Notes under the pieces: generated by a model
Told to the model about the DNA's origin: nothing
What the model saw: the letters and a program-made list of their open reading frames with translations, nothing else
Databases searched by the model: none
NCBI GenBank assembly: GCA_030407315.1
Contig: JALQPE010002978.1
Span: 1-29,538, forward strand
Direction of reading: 5' to 3'
Length of the DNA stretch: 29,538 nucleotides
Origin: Asparagopsis taxiformis
Lineage: Eukaryota; Rhodophyta; Florideophyceae; Bonnemaisoniales; Bonnemaisoniaceae
Shown here: piece after piece, positions 19,177 through 29,210 of the stretch
Position numbering within the stretch: the first letter of the stretch is position 1
Layout of the letters: the number at the start of each line of letters is the position of its first letter
Made by a program: the position numbers and the translations under genes

Positions 19177-22100
19177 ATGGTTGATACAATGAAACATGGG
19201 GCTGTTATCTCTGCAAGCGAGCGTGGCCCCACCAATCCAGGGGACTTGTATGGAGACGGAACTATCATATGGGTAGATCCAGCTCGTGTTGTTTCTATAC
19301 CAGCAATTGAAGGTTTTGGTACTGCAGCTTCAGACATTTCTTCCCGAGTGTCTCTGGACTTTGATGCACTCCATCTTTACGGATCTATCACTGAAAATGG
19401 TGATGTCACCCTTGTCGGAGGCATGGACGTCTGTGAGGAGATCTGGTCGCGCCCCCGCACGAAAACTTCACGGTTTTTAGTACGCATGAGCTACGAGTCT
19501 ATCTCTTCAGAGCCACACACACTGATCTCTATTGTTTATCACATCCTCAGGAGAGAAAGACGGGTTCCCTTCACTGAATCAGTTGCCATACTTGCATACC
19601 TTCGTGACTACTGGCATGATCGGGAGAGGAATGAGGATAACGTTCCCCTTGCACATCGCACCCTCCCAGGATTTCGAGCTGCTGTCAAGGCCATGTTCCA
19701 ATCAAAGCTTCCGCCTGCGGCAGTCGCTGTCATGGAAGATTGGTTTGGGAAGGCCTACCATCGTCATACCTTCAATATCGTCCAGTCCCTCCGCACTTTC
19801 TCGTCTTCGGAATGCGATGAGGGGTCTAACGACGTAGACACGAGGGTTTGGGATATGTTCCTGACCAGTTGTTCCTTACAAGACTTATCAATGTCTCTCT
19901 TCACGCCAGTGTTCGTTGTAGAAGAGCACAGAACAACCACAAAGTTACCATCCAGCCAAAGCCTCCACAGCCAAGGTTCGGAACCTCTTCCCGTTGCACA
20001 GTATTTCCACTCAGTGCACACGGCGTCTCGGTCTTCAATTGGTCGTGAATCATTCGTGCGGCAGACTCTGGCTTGCCAATTCTTTGTTGCGCATACCCAG
20101 CTACGAACTACGGACCATGGAAACTGGGCTACTCCAAGAGTTTCTTCCGCTTTCGAGAAGATTATATTTCTCATGGCTATGCTACAAATGGAAAGAGATT
20201 TAAAAGCCACCCCGGTGAGGCCGAGAACAAGGTCCTCGTCTAATCGAACTGTATTGATCAGAAAGGAATCTCCTGCTTCCGCTCAGCGCCTCGGCTACGC
20301 TATTCATGTGGTCGTGAAGGCATGGGATACACTGGCTCGTGCACTGGATGTTTCAACGGCCGAGGAACTTCTCCAACCTTATCTTCTTTATGATCAGCGC
20401 ATGTTCAAGTACCATGTGCTAGACTCAGAGGAAAGGGGGTTCTCTCCTCTTCGAGAGCTAAAGACGTTATTGCATGGCAGAGGGGCCGTGCGAAAGTTGC
20501 AGCATGCCAAAAGTATATCCCATCGAGCAGTTCATCGCTCCGTCCTCCAAGACGCTCAGATGCGCCTCTGCGCCTCCTCCTTCTGGGCACACATTACAGA
20601 TATTACTAAGGATCGAAAACTATTTGACCAGACCGTTTCTTCTCCGAAACAAAACGCGTTTCTTTGCGCATTCGAAGCACAGGAAGATTCTATAGAAACT
20701 GATTCTGGGAGGTTCACTTCTATTCCTGGCCTTCAAAACGTCGAGAGGCAGCTCACGGCCTTCAGAAACTCTGAACTACCACAATCGACTCCTGAACCAA
20801 ACGAGGAGCTTTTTGGAGAAGCTGATACATCTTTCGCTCCCGTTCCTGCGTCACCATCCATTGAACAAAACACGGATACAGGTGTCAAACGGAAGCGACT
20901 GGACAACAGTAATGAAACTGATGTTCCTGCAAAGTCAGCTCGCACTTCTGAGCCGGTGAGCGCTCATAGAAGGCCATCAGACACAAGTACTGCCGAGTCC
21001 TTAGACATCGAATCTATGCGTCTCGGAGACCCTGTTTCAATTCCAGCAAACCTACAAAACATGAAGGCTTCTTGCCTACACACACTCAATTGCAGTTTCA
21101 GAGATCTTCTTGAGACCTATGAACGCATTGATATTCCTGCAAAACCGGAGCTTGTAGAGGGTGCCCAATTGGTTCTCACAGATCCACCGTATAATTCGAG
21201 ACGAACAGCTGGGAGAGAGAATTCAGCGTATGACATTCTCCGCCAACAAGAAATCGTGGACACAGTGGCAACTATCGCAAAGGTAACACGACAGGGTGGT
21301 CATGTTCTCATCTTCACATCTGCTGCCCTTTTCTACAACTGGGTTTACGAACTCCGAAAGGTCAAGACTTCTACGAACACTCCCATGTTTTCAGTTGATT
21401 CACAGCCTATCTTCTGTATTCGGAGCCCAACGCATTTCACTTCTCCGCCATATAGATTTACGACCAGTTTAATGAATATGTCTGAGCTGGTTGTACATGC
21501 TACAAAGCTCGGAAAGGGAAGAAAAGGATGGGCGATGGTGAACTATAAAAATGCCGGTTACATCCCAACCAGATTCCGAGCATGGACAAATATTATCGAC
21601 AACATTCCAAGGATATCGCCTTCAGAGACTGTCAAATATTTCGACCAAACGGAACAGAAGAACAAGGTACTGCGCCCGGAGCAGAAGCTCGTTGGTTTGT
21701 TGCAGGAACTAATTGGGCGATTTTCACACCAGGGAGATTTGGTTGTCGACTTGTTCGCCGGAACATTCTCCACTGCAGTCGCTTGCCTTAACATGCGCCA
21801 CGGTCAGTATAGGCGGTTTGTCGGTTGTGAAAAGTACAAAGATTGCTTTGAATTATCTCTTCCGAGAGTTCATACTGCATTTCTGCGTCAAGTAGCAATT
21901 GGTAATTTTGCTCAGCTCTCCAATCCTTCGCTACAACAACTCGCCTCATCACATCTACCGGTTTCCGAGGAGGGTACGGTTTCAAAGCCTACCTCAGGTT
22001 TGCCAGTTGCTACGCGACTTCCGCCCCACCTCGTCAGTTTCCTCACTAGCATGTGGGGTATCCCAGACCAATACAAACAACTGGGCGACCTTCCAGTTCA

Positions 22101-22674
22101 CAAATGGCCTCAATCACTTCTCGGCATGCTGTCCACCATTGACAACAATCTTCTGCTTTCCATTGATGCCATGGCACACAACGTGTACGTCGCGCCCTCA
22201 ACTATTCCGGGGGCTGGTGACGGTCTTTTTGCCAGAGGCCAGATCGACCCTGGTGACATTGTTGGATTTTATTTCGGTTCATTGGTTTACAGAGATCTCT
22301 ATAAATCAAAAGGCAAGACGTTTGGAACAGGTCCCACCGCATTTACCGTGGAGCGCTTCAGAAGCTACGCTCTTCAAATCAAGGATTCGAATATATCTTG
22401 TTTGCTTCCTTCTACTGCTGGAAGCCCCATATTTGTCGTCCCTTTCGAGTACTGTGTCGCTTCGAAAATCAATGACCCCAACTTTGTGGATCCAGCTGAG
22501 GGAACTGAACGTCCTTCACGCGCAGCTAACGTTAGTTTCTCGTCTCCCGTTCAAGAGCTCCTCGACGAGAATACTGTCTCAAACTATCAAGTTGTCTGTG
22601 TTACTGCCAACGTGCCGATCTCTGCTGGCTCCGAGCTGTTCATAGAATATGGTAATGACTACTTCTCAGTTTAA
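19177..22674 (+). CDS. Beta-class amino-DNA methyltransferase fused to a SET domain (1165 aa)
   Basis: One uninterrupted frame with a good ATG context (GCGCGATGG). The first ~640 residues have no recognised domain; a basic KRKR near 571-574 may be nuclear targeting. The methyltransferase part has motif IV LTDPPYN (D669-P-P-Y672) before motif I DLVVDLFAGTFST (D858), then RRFVGCEKYKDCFE, as in N6-adenine or N4-cytosine methyltransferases of the beta order such as the CcrM type. DPPY favours N6-adenine or N4-cytosine over C5 methylation. The C-terminus is a SET domain: IPGAGDGLFARG (1010-1021), then RAANVSFS where canonical SETs have NHS (N1118, with V replacing H), then ELFIEYG with the usual Tyr at 1158. 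SET enzymes methylate protein lysines, but the altered NHS motif makes activity here uncertain. The gene diverges from the ParB/dioxygenase gene, as might a writer paired with an oxidiser; that pairing is inference. Confidence 0.87.
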   Translation: MVDTMKHGAVISASERGPTNPGDLYGDGTIIWVDPARVVSIPAIEGFGTAASDISSRVSLDFDALHLYGSITENGDVTLVGGMDVCEEIWSRPRTKTSRFLVRMSYESISSEPHTLISIVYHILRRERRVPFTESVAILAYLRDYWHDRERNEDNVPLAHRTLPGFRAAVKAMFQSKLPPAAVAVMEDWFGKAYHRHTFNIVQSLRTFSSSECDEGSNDVDTRVWDMFLTSCSLQDLSMSLFTPVFVVEEHRTTTKLPSSQSLHSQGSEPLPVAQYFHSVHTASRSSIGRESFVRQTLACQFFVAHTQLRTTDHGNWATPRVSSAFEKIIFLMAMLQMERDLKATPVRPRTRSSSNRTVLIRKESPASAQRLGYAIHVVVKAWDTLARALDVSTAEELLQPYLLYDQRMFKYHVLDSEERGFSPLRELKTLLHGRGAVRKLQHAKSISHRAVHRSVLQDAQMRLCASSFWAHITDITKDRKLFDQTVSSPKQNAFLCAFEAQEDSIETDSGRFTSIPGLQNVERQLTAFRNSELPQSTPEPNEELFGEADTSFAPVPASPSIEQNTDTGVKRKRLDNSNETDVPAKSARTSEPVSAHRRPSDTSTAESLDIESMRLGDPVSIPANLQNMKASCLHTLNCSFRDLLETYERIDIPAKPELVEGAQLVLTDPPYNSRRTAGRENSAYDILRQQEIVDTVATIAKVTRQGGHVLIFTSAALFYNWVYELRKVKTSTNTPMFSVDSQPIFCIRSPTHFTSPPYRFTTSLMNMSELVVHATKLGKGRKGWAMVNYKNAGYIPTRFRAWTNIIDNIPRISPSETVKYFDQTEQKNKVLRPEQKLVGLLQELIGRFSHQGDLVVDLFAGTFSTAVACLNMRHGQYRRFVGCEKYKDCFELSLPRVHTAFLRQVAIGNFAQLSNPSLQQLASSHLPVSEEGTVSKPTSGLPVATRLPPHLVSFLTSMWGIPDQYKQLGDLPVHKWPQSLLGMLSTIDNNLLLSIDAMAHNVYVAPSTIPGAGDGLFARGQIDPGDIVGFYFGSLVYRDLYKSKGKTFGTGPTAFTVERFRSYALQIKDSNISCLLPSTAGSPIFVVPFEYCVASKINDPNFVDPAEGTERPSRAANVSFSSPVQELLDENTVSNYQVVCVTANVPISAGSELFIEYGNDYFSV

Positions 22675-22831
22675 ACAGGAACGCATTGGCGTTTTTCACA
22701 CCTACATCATGTTCTCCCTGCTTCCCATTACCCCGCAAATAGTAAAATAGGCAAAGTATGTTCTATCTCCTCATTCCCTCTAACATCCGCGATGATTAGG
22801 TGCATTTCTTTCCCGTGAACAGGACGAGGAC

Positions 22832-22882
22832 CTGATCTACCTAATGTTCAGGTCTAGATCTCTTTTTACTCGAGTAATTTTC
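22832..22882 (+). repeat. Truncated foldback of the CTCGAG family
   Basis: The right arm CTAGATCTCTTTTTACTCGA (from 22854) matches the foldback at 18229 with small changes. The left arm is reduced to CTGATCTAC, with 13 bases between the arms as in the intact copies. The outer left half is missing. The copy lies 3' of the methyltransferase-SET gene, mirroring the copy 3' of the ParB/dioxygenase gene. Confidence 0.7.
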
Positions 22883-22889
22883 CCGTCCG

Positions 22890-22905
22890 AAATTATGCAT
22901 AATTT
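22890..22905. repeat. 16-bp perfect palindrome
   Basis: AAATTATGCATAATTT, directly after the truncated foldback. Confidence 0.85.
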
Positions 22906-22942
22906 AAACAGTTATTGTACCACACCATTTATTTAGATCTAC

Positions 22943-23050
22943 GACCGTTACGGCACGGTGCATTCGTAACGGTTCCACAGCCTCCTTTATCTCTTCCTAC
23001 TTCTACAAATTGAATAGGTCGGTTACAACACGTAGCATTTGTAACGTTTC
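22943..23050. repeat. 33-bp diverged direct repeat with internal inverted arms
   Basis: Copies at 22943-22975 and 23018-23050 share 25 of 33 bases by eye, with the frame GTTAC...GCATT.GTAACG. The first copy has 9-bp inverted arms (ACCGTTACG/CGTAACGGT) around a 12-base loop. The pair lies upstream of the fourth gene and could be a paired binding site or a short repeat. Confidence 0.55.
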
Positions 23051-23217
23051 GATCTCTCCCCTTTCCTTCCCTTCTTCAATAAACGGACAAGTTCCGAACT
23101 TAAACAAATTACCTTTACCACCATTCTACTGGATAACTCTTCATCTTGGAATACCTGATCCCAGTAGCTCTGACGTTACGAAACATATCTGTGAAGATCT
23201 CCTTATTCCAGGCTGAC

Positions 23218-24714
23218 ATGAGAGACGAACTATCCTTAACCAGGTTTGCGCAGTTTGAGGAACGGTTTGCCTACCTTGAACAGTACCTCCGCGATTCTCT
23301 TTCATCTGTTCAAATGGAACTAGCCTGCATTCGGTATATGGCCTCTGCTGCAGCTGGTACAAACGTTGTTCCACCTGTGGTTCTGGAAGAGCGTTCAAGA
23401 AAATCAGCACAAGTTACCACTCTGGTGTCCTCTCTTTTCAACAACAGACTTGTGACATCCAGGTTCGTCGCGTTTCGAACCATTGCAGAGTTCATCAAAA
23501 CCTCTGTTACCCCAAACTCGTTCTGTGCAACATCTGTACCGTGTTCAAATGAAGATTCCTGCACTACTTTGCTTCTGGCTTCCCTTTCCTTCTCTCAGAC
23601 ATCCAGTTCTAATTCTGAGGTCAGGCAGTCCAAGAAATCCCTAATTGGAACAGCTGTAGGGAAAAAGCATGTGTTCCTGAAACGTGCTATTGTCGGAACT
23701 GCGTTTATTTCTATGGCAAATGACAGAATTGTGCGATGGAAGGATTCGGCGACGAGGAATTCTGGTACCCTTGACCCTGGGGAGGAGGATGACCTGAACA
23801 GCAATACCATTTCTCGTGACTACGCACTTCGCAATGCAACCATCGTGCCAATCAATAAGCCTGCTTGGTTGCAGATTTCGCAGCGGGCTCTTTTCCATGC
23901 CATGGATATTTCGATGCCAACGGAAACAGATCGACCTGCGGCACAGTCCACAACTCTACCAATCAATTATTCGAAACGTCGCCGACTCTCGGGTTCTAAA
24001 GGAGAACAGCGCCGTACTGGTTCTTCCTCATCTTCGTCTTCTTGTGTATCTAATCTTTCTCCTTCGGACTTACAGTCCATTCCGATCGTTACTTCGGCAC
24101 TGCGGCAGCTCACACAGTTTTTCAATACTTCCCGGAAGCAGATGAAAATGGAATTAGTCAAACATGCATTCTTCCTCATCCATCGAGATATGCAGGCTAA
24201 AGTTTCTCTTTCGCCTGACAATGACATTTCTGCATTGGATATGTGTCCATCTGAAAAAATTCCGATAACTTCGAAAGCTTACGGCACAGGGGATGAGTCT
24301 CAAGCTGTCTATTCCAAAAATGATGATATCTTCTCGGATTTTATTTTGAGTCGACCTGAGCTTCACATTCAGGTTACTTACAAAGTTCAGGTTAGCGGCG
24401 CCGTAGACGGCTCCTGCAATGCAGGTACAAAGGCCCTGGTTGAGAGATTGGCCGTCTGGTCTTTTTCTTTTCTTACATTAGCTATGATATTGTTGTGTAG
24501 TTTCTGCCAATGCACACAACTCGAGATGCTCTGTCACGAACCCCATTCAATTCAGGCATGTTATCGCATTGCAATTTGCCTGCACGGGTTATTCACCACA
24601 GCCCTTACAATGGCGCCTACCGGTAATTTCGGGAATGATGGTTTCCCTCTGCGTGTTACATGGGGTCACATCGACCTCCGTCACTACGGTGTTGGGAATG
24701 AAAAAAGACAGTAA
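23218..24714 (+). CDS. Unrecognised 498-aa protein
   Basis: I do not recognise a family. The first ATG is at 23218 (MRDELSLTRFAQFEERF), although the frame is open from 23146. Residues ~1-45 are heptad-like and amphipathic (FAQFEERFAYLEQYLRDSL), suggesting a short coiled coil. A basic cluster near 253-266 (KRRRLSGSKGEQRR) could be a nuclear signal, followed by a serine run. A hydrophobic stretch near 411-430 (FSFLTLAMILLCSF) could be one membrane segment. It is odd in an otherwise nuclear-looking protein, so the last ~110 residues might instead be read-through of non-coding DNA or an unremoved intron. The stop codon lies inside the first palindrome of the array that follows. It is co-oriented with the methyltransferase-SET gene, 543 bases downstream, and may belong to the same element. 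Confidence 0.5.
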   Translation: MRDELSLTRFAQFEERFAYLEQYLRDSLSSVQMELACIRYMASAAAGTNVVPPVVLEERSRKSAQVTTLVSSLFNNRLVTSRFVAFRTIAEFIKTSVTPNSFCATSVPCSNEDSCTTLLLASLSFSQTSSSNSEVRQSKKSLIGTAVGKKHVFLKRAIVGTAFISMANDRIVRWKDSATRNSGTLDPGEEDDLNSNTISRDYALRNATIVPINKPAWLQISQRALFHAMDISMPTETDRPAAQSTTLPINYSKRRRLSGSKGEQRRTGSSSSSSSCVSNLSPSDLQSIPIVTSALRQLTQFFNTSRKQMKMELVKHAFFLIHRDMQAKVSLSPDNDISALDMCPSEKIPITSKAYGTGDESQAVYSKNDDIFSDFILSRPELHIQVTYKVQVSGAVDGSCNAGTKALVERLAVWSFSFLTLAMILLCSFCQCTQLEMLCHEPHSIQACYRIAICLHGLFTTALTMAPTGNFGNDGFPLRVTWGHIDLRHYGVGNEKRQ

Positions 24715-25050
24715 ATTTACTGTCTGAGACAGTAAAAATTACTGTCTGGCCAAGACAGTGCGCGGAGACAGTAAAATTTACTGTCTGGAAATTTCAGAAT
24801 ACTGCTGCAGCAGTAAACTGGCACGAAATCTGGACAGTACCAAAAACAGTAAAATTTACTGTCCAGAACAGTAAATTTTACTGTCCGGAAGTGTTGCCGC
24901 CAGACAGTATGTGCAGACAGTACATTTTACTGTCTGAGGCAGTGCATTGTATTGTATTACTGCACTGTCTGGGTAAATCTGTAGACAGTAGTGTAGATAG
25001 CAAATTGTATTGTCTGCGGGTAGTACCGTGTATTGGTTCACAACACTGTC
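24706..25050. repeat. Array of ACAGTAAAATTTACTGT palindromes
   Basis: At least five short palindromes built on ACAGTAAAATTTACTGT lie in 345 bases. A perfect 20-mer is at 24706-24725. Others start near 24728, 24774, 24845, 24866 and 24916, and diverged half-sites continue to about 25050. A separate perfect palindrome TACTGCTGCAGCAGTA lies at about 24800. Spacing is irregular, so this is not a simple tandem repeat. The array begins at the stop codon of the fourth gene and could be a cluster of binding sites for an element-encoded protein or a recombinogenic end. Confidence 0.85.
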
Positions 25051-28000
25051 TCGTGGAGTGGACTTGAGAGGAAATATGGAGCATAGTGTTGGTGTGAAGG
25101 TAAATATTGGAATGGTGTAATGGTGTGTGGTATACGAAGATAGTAATTGTGGTCGAGCTTTACAGATATTTGTAGGTAGCGAAGTTAGTACGAGGGAGGA
25201 TAAATGAAAGAGGATAGCAGATCGACCGACCTAGAATGGGATTGAGGTTTCTAGTCTCAGTGAAGCCTATTCTGCCAATAGAGAATAGAATCATGTTTAT
25301 GTCAGTTGGGATAGGAGATGACACTATCGATTTTAGTGCGATGACAATTAGAATCGTGCTGAAGGGCCTGCAATCGCTGAGGAATGTGACGTCATATTCC
25401 TCAATTTCCGAACGGAAGTGGGAATAAATAGGAGTTCACGAATGGGAGCAGCGATGCACAAAATTGGTGCAGAAAGAGCTTTTCGAGCTAATCACTGAGG
25501 CTTCCGTGAAGGAACTGAAACAGATACGGAAGAGTGTTCCGTAGTTGATTACTTTCTCAATTCGAGAGCTATTTGCGATCATAGTCGCGATGCGCCGAGT
25601 GAACCAAAGCGTAAACAGCTGTTATCTCCTCTGGTGCCGTCTCCATGTTGAATCCTGCGACTTGTACATGTGTGAGAGATGCTGACAATGTGAACATCGC
25701 CGGTATGCGAAACAGCCAATTGTCGAGCAGAACGTGTGTTGAGACAGCTGTTCGGAAATGGGTTTTTCTGGCGCACAGAAAGGCTGATTGCAAGATTTTC
25801 CAAACGCCTCACACCACAAAACACACGCTTTCAACAATATATCCAACAAAAATTTCATGGATCAAGCCGCCAACCACAATTCATGACAACCAATCATCAG
25901 TTCACTCTCGCCAATGTGCAAGTAGCATTAATGCTAGTGTGGTCAATTGACCACACTCGACCGTGGCAAACAAGTATCGCAAGCGGATCGTTATCTCATC
26001 GCCTTGCGTAGTTGGCAATCCGCACAGTCCATACGCACGCAATTGATTGACACCAATGCGACGCCACACGCGCTTCTGTTCGTCGCTACTACACGCTGCA
26101 TCGTCGCTTCCAAACCGATTGGTTGATGTTCACCGATGACGCACAGCGCATTGACGCCTTTGAATCCCGCTTCTCGCGCTCGCGCTCCCCCTTCACCACC
26201 TCCGGGCTCTTTTTTCTTCGCGCCACGCGTGCCACTTTGCGATGGCAAATGTGTGATCGTCACTGCGCGACTCTAGGTGGCTCGACCTCCGTCGCGTCTT
26301 CTCTGAGGAACACGTGCACCATTTTTCACGTCATGTCGGCGGTCGTGCTCGAGTTTCGACACGCCCGAGACACAGCTTTTGCACCGCTTTTGTGCACAAA
26401 ATGTCCACGTTGTTCTGCAGACCTCCCTGTTTATGCTGGCCATTTTTGCATGTCAATCTTCCCGCCTGTCTCAACCGTGCGGCGTTGCGTAATGCGCGTG
26501 CCGTTTCTCACTTTTTGCAAGCCTGGAAGGCCTATTCGAGCGACCCGGCAGTTCTTCCAACTGTCATTGCAATCCGTTTGTACATGCATCTTTACTGGTC
26601 ACACCATTAATCTCACACGTGTTATTTCAACGATATGATTACGATGTCACTAGTTACGGAAAGATTGATACGTCTGCTCGCTTTCTCACGAGTTCAATTC
26701 ACCCATTTCGGTCTCGTGCCTACTGCCGAAGAGGAGCCTAGATTTATGGACAACATTAGGACTGAAAAATGTATCTAATTCAAGTAAGCTTCCTAGAATT
26801 TCACAAGCTATGCTCGATACTAAGCGAGGGGATGGCGATGAGCTCTACACAGTCAACTACGATGACCCCCGATGTGGTTCACATTCGTCACAGTACCAGT
26901 CGGGGAGACTCCTACCTCTCAGATGGTGTCCCGGTGACTCCAAGACGCCACTGCTTTGTCCAATCCTGGTCCTAGAAGATGACGGGTTACGCTATGTGTG
27001 ACGTACATGAGTACCATGGAAACGTGAGTGGGAATGGTGATAGTGGGATTACTGGAGTGATGGGAGATGAGTCTGGGGAGAAATCATACAGTTTCTATAC
27101 ACCTGACGGGTATTGGTGGAATATAATTGAATGGAATGATGTGTGATGTCTGCACACGTCGACCTCCTCTCTCGCCCCACATCGCGCAGCACTCTCAATG
27201 CAACACAGTGTGCATCTTTGTTGGCGTTACATGTGCGCCTAGTTCTTGCATCGCTGCTTCCCTCACATCATCATCTAACCGTCTGTAACGCAACAACATA
27301 CCACCGCATGTCGCTCACAGTCACATATGTATTCTTAATACGCTTGTTGAAACACGGAACGCTCTTATTCACCACAGCGGCAGCTCTACACAAACTAACA
27401 CTGAAACCAAGATGGAGGCAATATATCGGTGGCATTTCATTACAAATGTACTTTTTCTTTCTGCTGCTGGTGTGGCCTTGTGTTTGAAACTTGCTTGCAG
27501 GTCCTTTCCAACAGCTTAGTGTCGTAACCATTGCAGATGCGTTGCTGCTAGAATCACCCGGAGAGCTTCAATCAAATGGTTGTTGTGGACTAGTTGCGCT
27601 CGTTGTGAATCAATCGCCAGTGCGTGCATCTGTATTTGTGCGTTCGTGTGCGCGCTTACTAGATGCGATGCATGCAATGCTCACGTACACTGTATACTAC
27701 TGACTTTTACAAATATAGCTTTGTATGAGAAGCGTCGGTATGTATCCGACACCTTACCATTGCCTCACTCTGTAAAGCTTCTTTCCCAGTAGCAATTTGT
27801 ATCGCATTGCACCATGACGCAGGGCAGACTGCGAGTGAAAGCAACGAGTAAAACAACTTTTCCGCTCATCATTCACCACACGCTGTTGTCGTTGAAGTCA
27901 TAACCATATCCACATCCCATTCTGGAAACTCTTGGAAGACAGACGAGCCCAGTCCACCACTGGTGCTTGTAGATGTAGCATTTTTAAGCTGTTCGTTTAG

Positions 28001-29210
28001 ATAGTAAGGGATAGATGGTGTAGTGCGCAACACTAGAGAACACGCTGTGCGGACAACATGTTTGTTCGGCGTAAATCGTCATATGTTCCATTTGGACTAT
28101 TTTGGCAGCTCACATGCATCAACCTGAATATTAAGACTCTGGACTGGCACACTCAAGTATCTGGATACGCTTGAGCAGTGGCAGGGGCGCAAGAGCCGGT
28201 CCAAGTTTTTGTACAAGGCACGTTGACACACTGCATTCACTGATTGACACCCGAGTGCAACGACTGGCTCGCTGTCCAGGGATGGGGGACTGCTGTGCAA
28301 GTGTTCAATACATCTCAAGATGCAGTTCAAGAATAAACATTTCAACGTTATCCGGCTCACGGTCTCAGTTGGTCAAGTCATGGATCACAGGGTGTGGTGA
28401 AAAACCTCTTTGTTTACATTGTCTCAATAGCGAGGTCGACGATATTGCGACCTCGTTACTGGGACGGGTTGGCATCACCGAGTGTGACAGACTGGAAGAT
28501 GTGATTGGGCAGGAGCGAGGTGTGTGTGAAGGATAGTAAGAAACAGCGAGGTGGGTGTGTGAAGGTGCGAATGCGTCAAGTGATTGGCACAAGGGACAAG
28601 TTGAGCTCATCTGCGGACAGAGTATGGATGGCATCGTATGCCCGTTGGGACAGCCCGGGCGGAAGTGATCATGGGAAGCTCGTTTATGTATGTGTGCGGC
28701 AGTTGGATTGGGCGCGACTGGACGGCGAATGTGGTCGAAGAATGGGCGCGGCGACTATGGTCATGCTAAGTGGACCAACGCGGTGCGAGTCGAACCAGTT
28801 GATATATGAGGGATGTCAAGGCAAGGGGGCATTTAGACGGGCGAAAGTGGTGCGTGTGACGCGAGTGGAAGGCGGTGAGGGAATGCATGCATGAATTGAG
28901 CGTGTGGGCGGACGAGATTTGAGAAAACCTAATATGACAGTACATTGCGTGTGTGGTAGGCGCGTTGAAGTGTTACGGCGCATAAATCATCGGCGCCGAT
29001 GGCTACGTCACAAACGGTGTAATCACCGCTGTAATCGGCGCCAACAGCATGTTATGGCTGCAGACGCGACAGAATGTCGACTTCATCCTTAGAATGAAGT
29101 ACGCTAATTAGCCATTCTGCCCAGCACCAGGTACGAAACTTGGGACTGGGCACGTCATTAGAGCTCTAGGGTAGGTAACAGAATATAAACTTATGTGGGA
29201 GGACGGGTTT
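25051..29210. other. Long region without a supported gene
   Basis: About 4.2 kb of mixed composition. Short frames occur on both strands; the longest, 26126-26638 plus, has no recognisable domain and reads like chance. No tRNA or rRNA signature was seen. Small structures present are the adjacent palindromes at 25923-25957, a CATCGGCGCCGATG palindrome near 28998, and a short inverted repeat ACTTCAT/ATGAAGT near 29080. It may be repeat debris or intergenic DNA. Confidence 0.5.
25923..25957. repeat. Two adjoining perfect palindromes (14 and 22 bp)
   Basis: TAGCATTAATGCTA (25923-25936) runs straight into AGTGTGGTCAATTGACCACA plus two bases (25936-25957), sharing one base. The arrangement repeats the theme of two abutting loop-less palindromes seen at 18665-18743. 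Confidence 0.9.

Larger units (their letters stand above)
22675..23217. other. Spacer with degenerate foldback and repeats
   Basis: There is no gene between the methyltransferase-SET stop and the next ATG. It contains a truncated foldback (22832-22882), a perfect 16-bp palindrome AAATTATGCATAATTT (22890-22905) and a 33-bp diverged direct repeat. The frame of the next gene is open upstream to 23146 but has no ATG before 23218. Confidence 0.6.

Noticed and set aside
19177..19800. ParB-like domain in the N-terminus of the methyltransferase-SET protein
   Set aside because: A weak resemblance in the order of strands was considered, but there is no DGxHR-type box, so it is not supported.
23146..23217. 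Extended N-terminus of the 498-aa protein
   Set aside because: It begins at a TTG codon; the ATG at 23218 is the first standard start. An upstream exon cannot be excluded.
24706..25050. Telomeric or simple microsatellite repeat
   Set aside because: The units are inverted, irregularly spaced and separated by unique sequence, unlike a telomere or microsatellite.
26126..26638. 171-aa plus-strand frame
   Set aside because: No family resemblance, Cys/Arg-rich chance-like composition and no supporting context.
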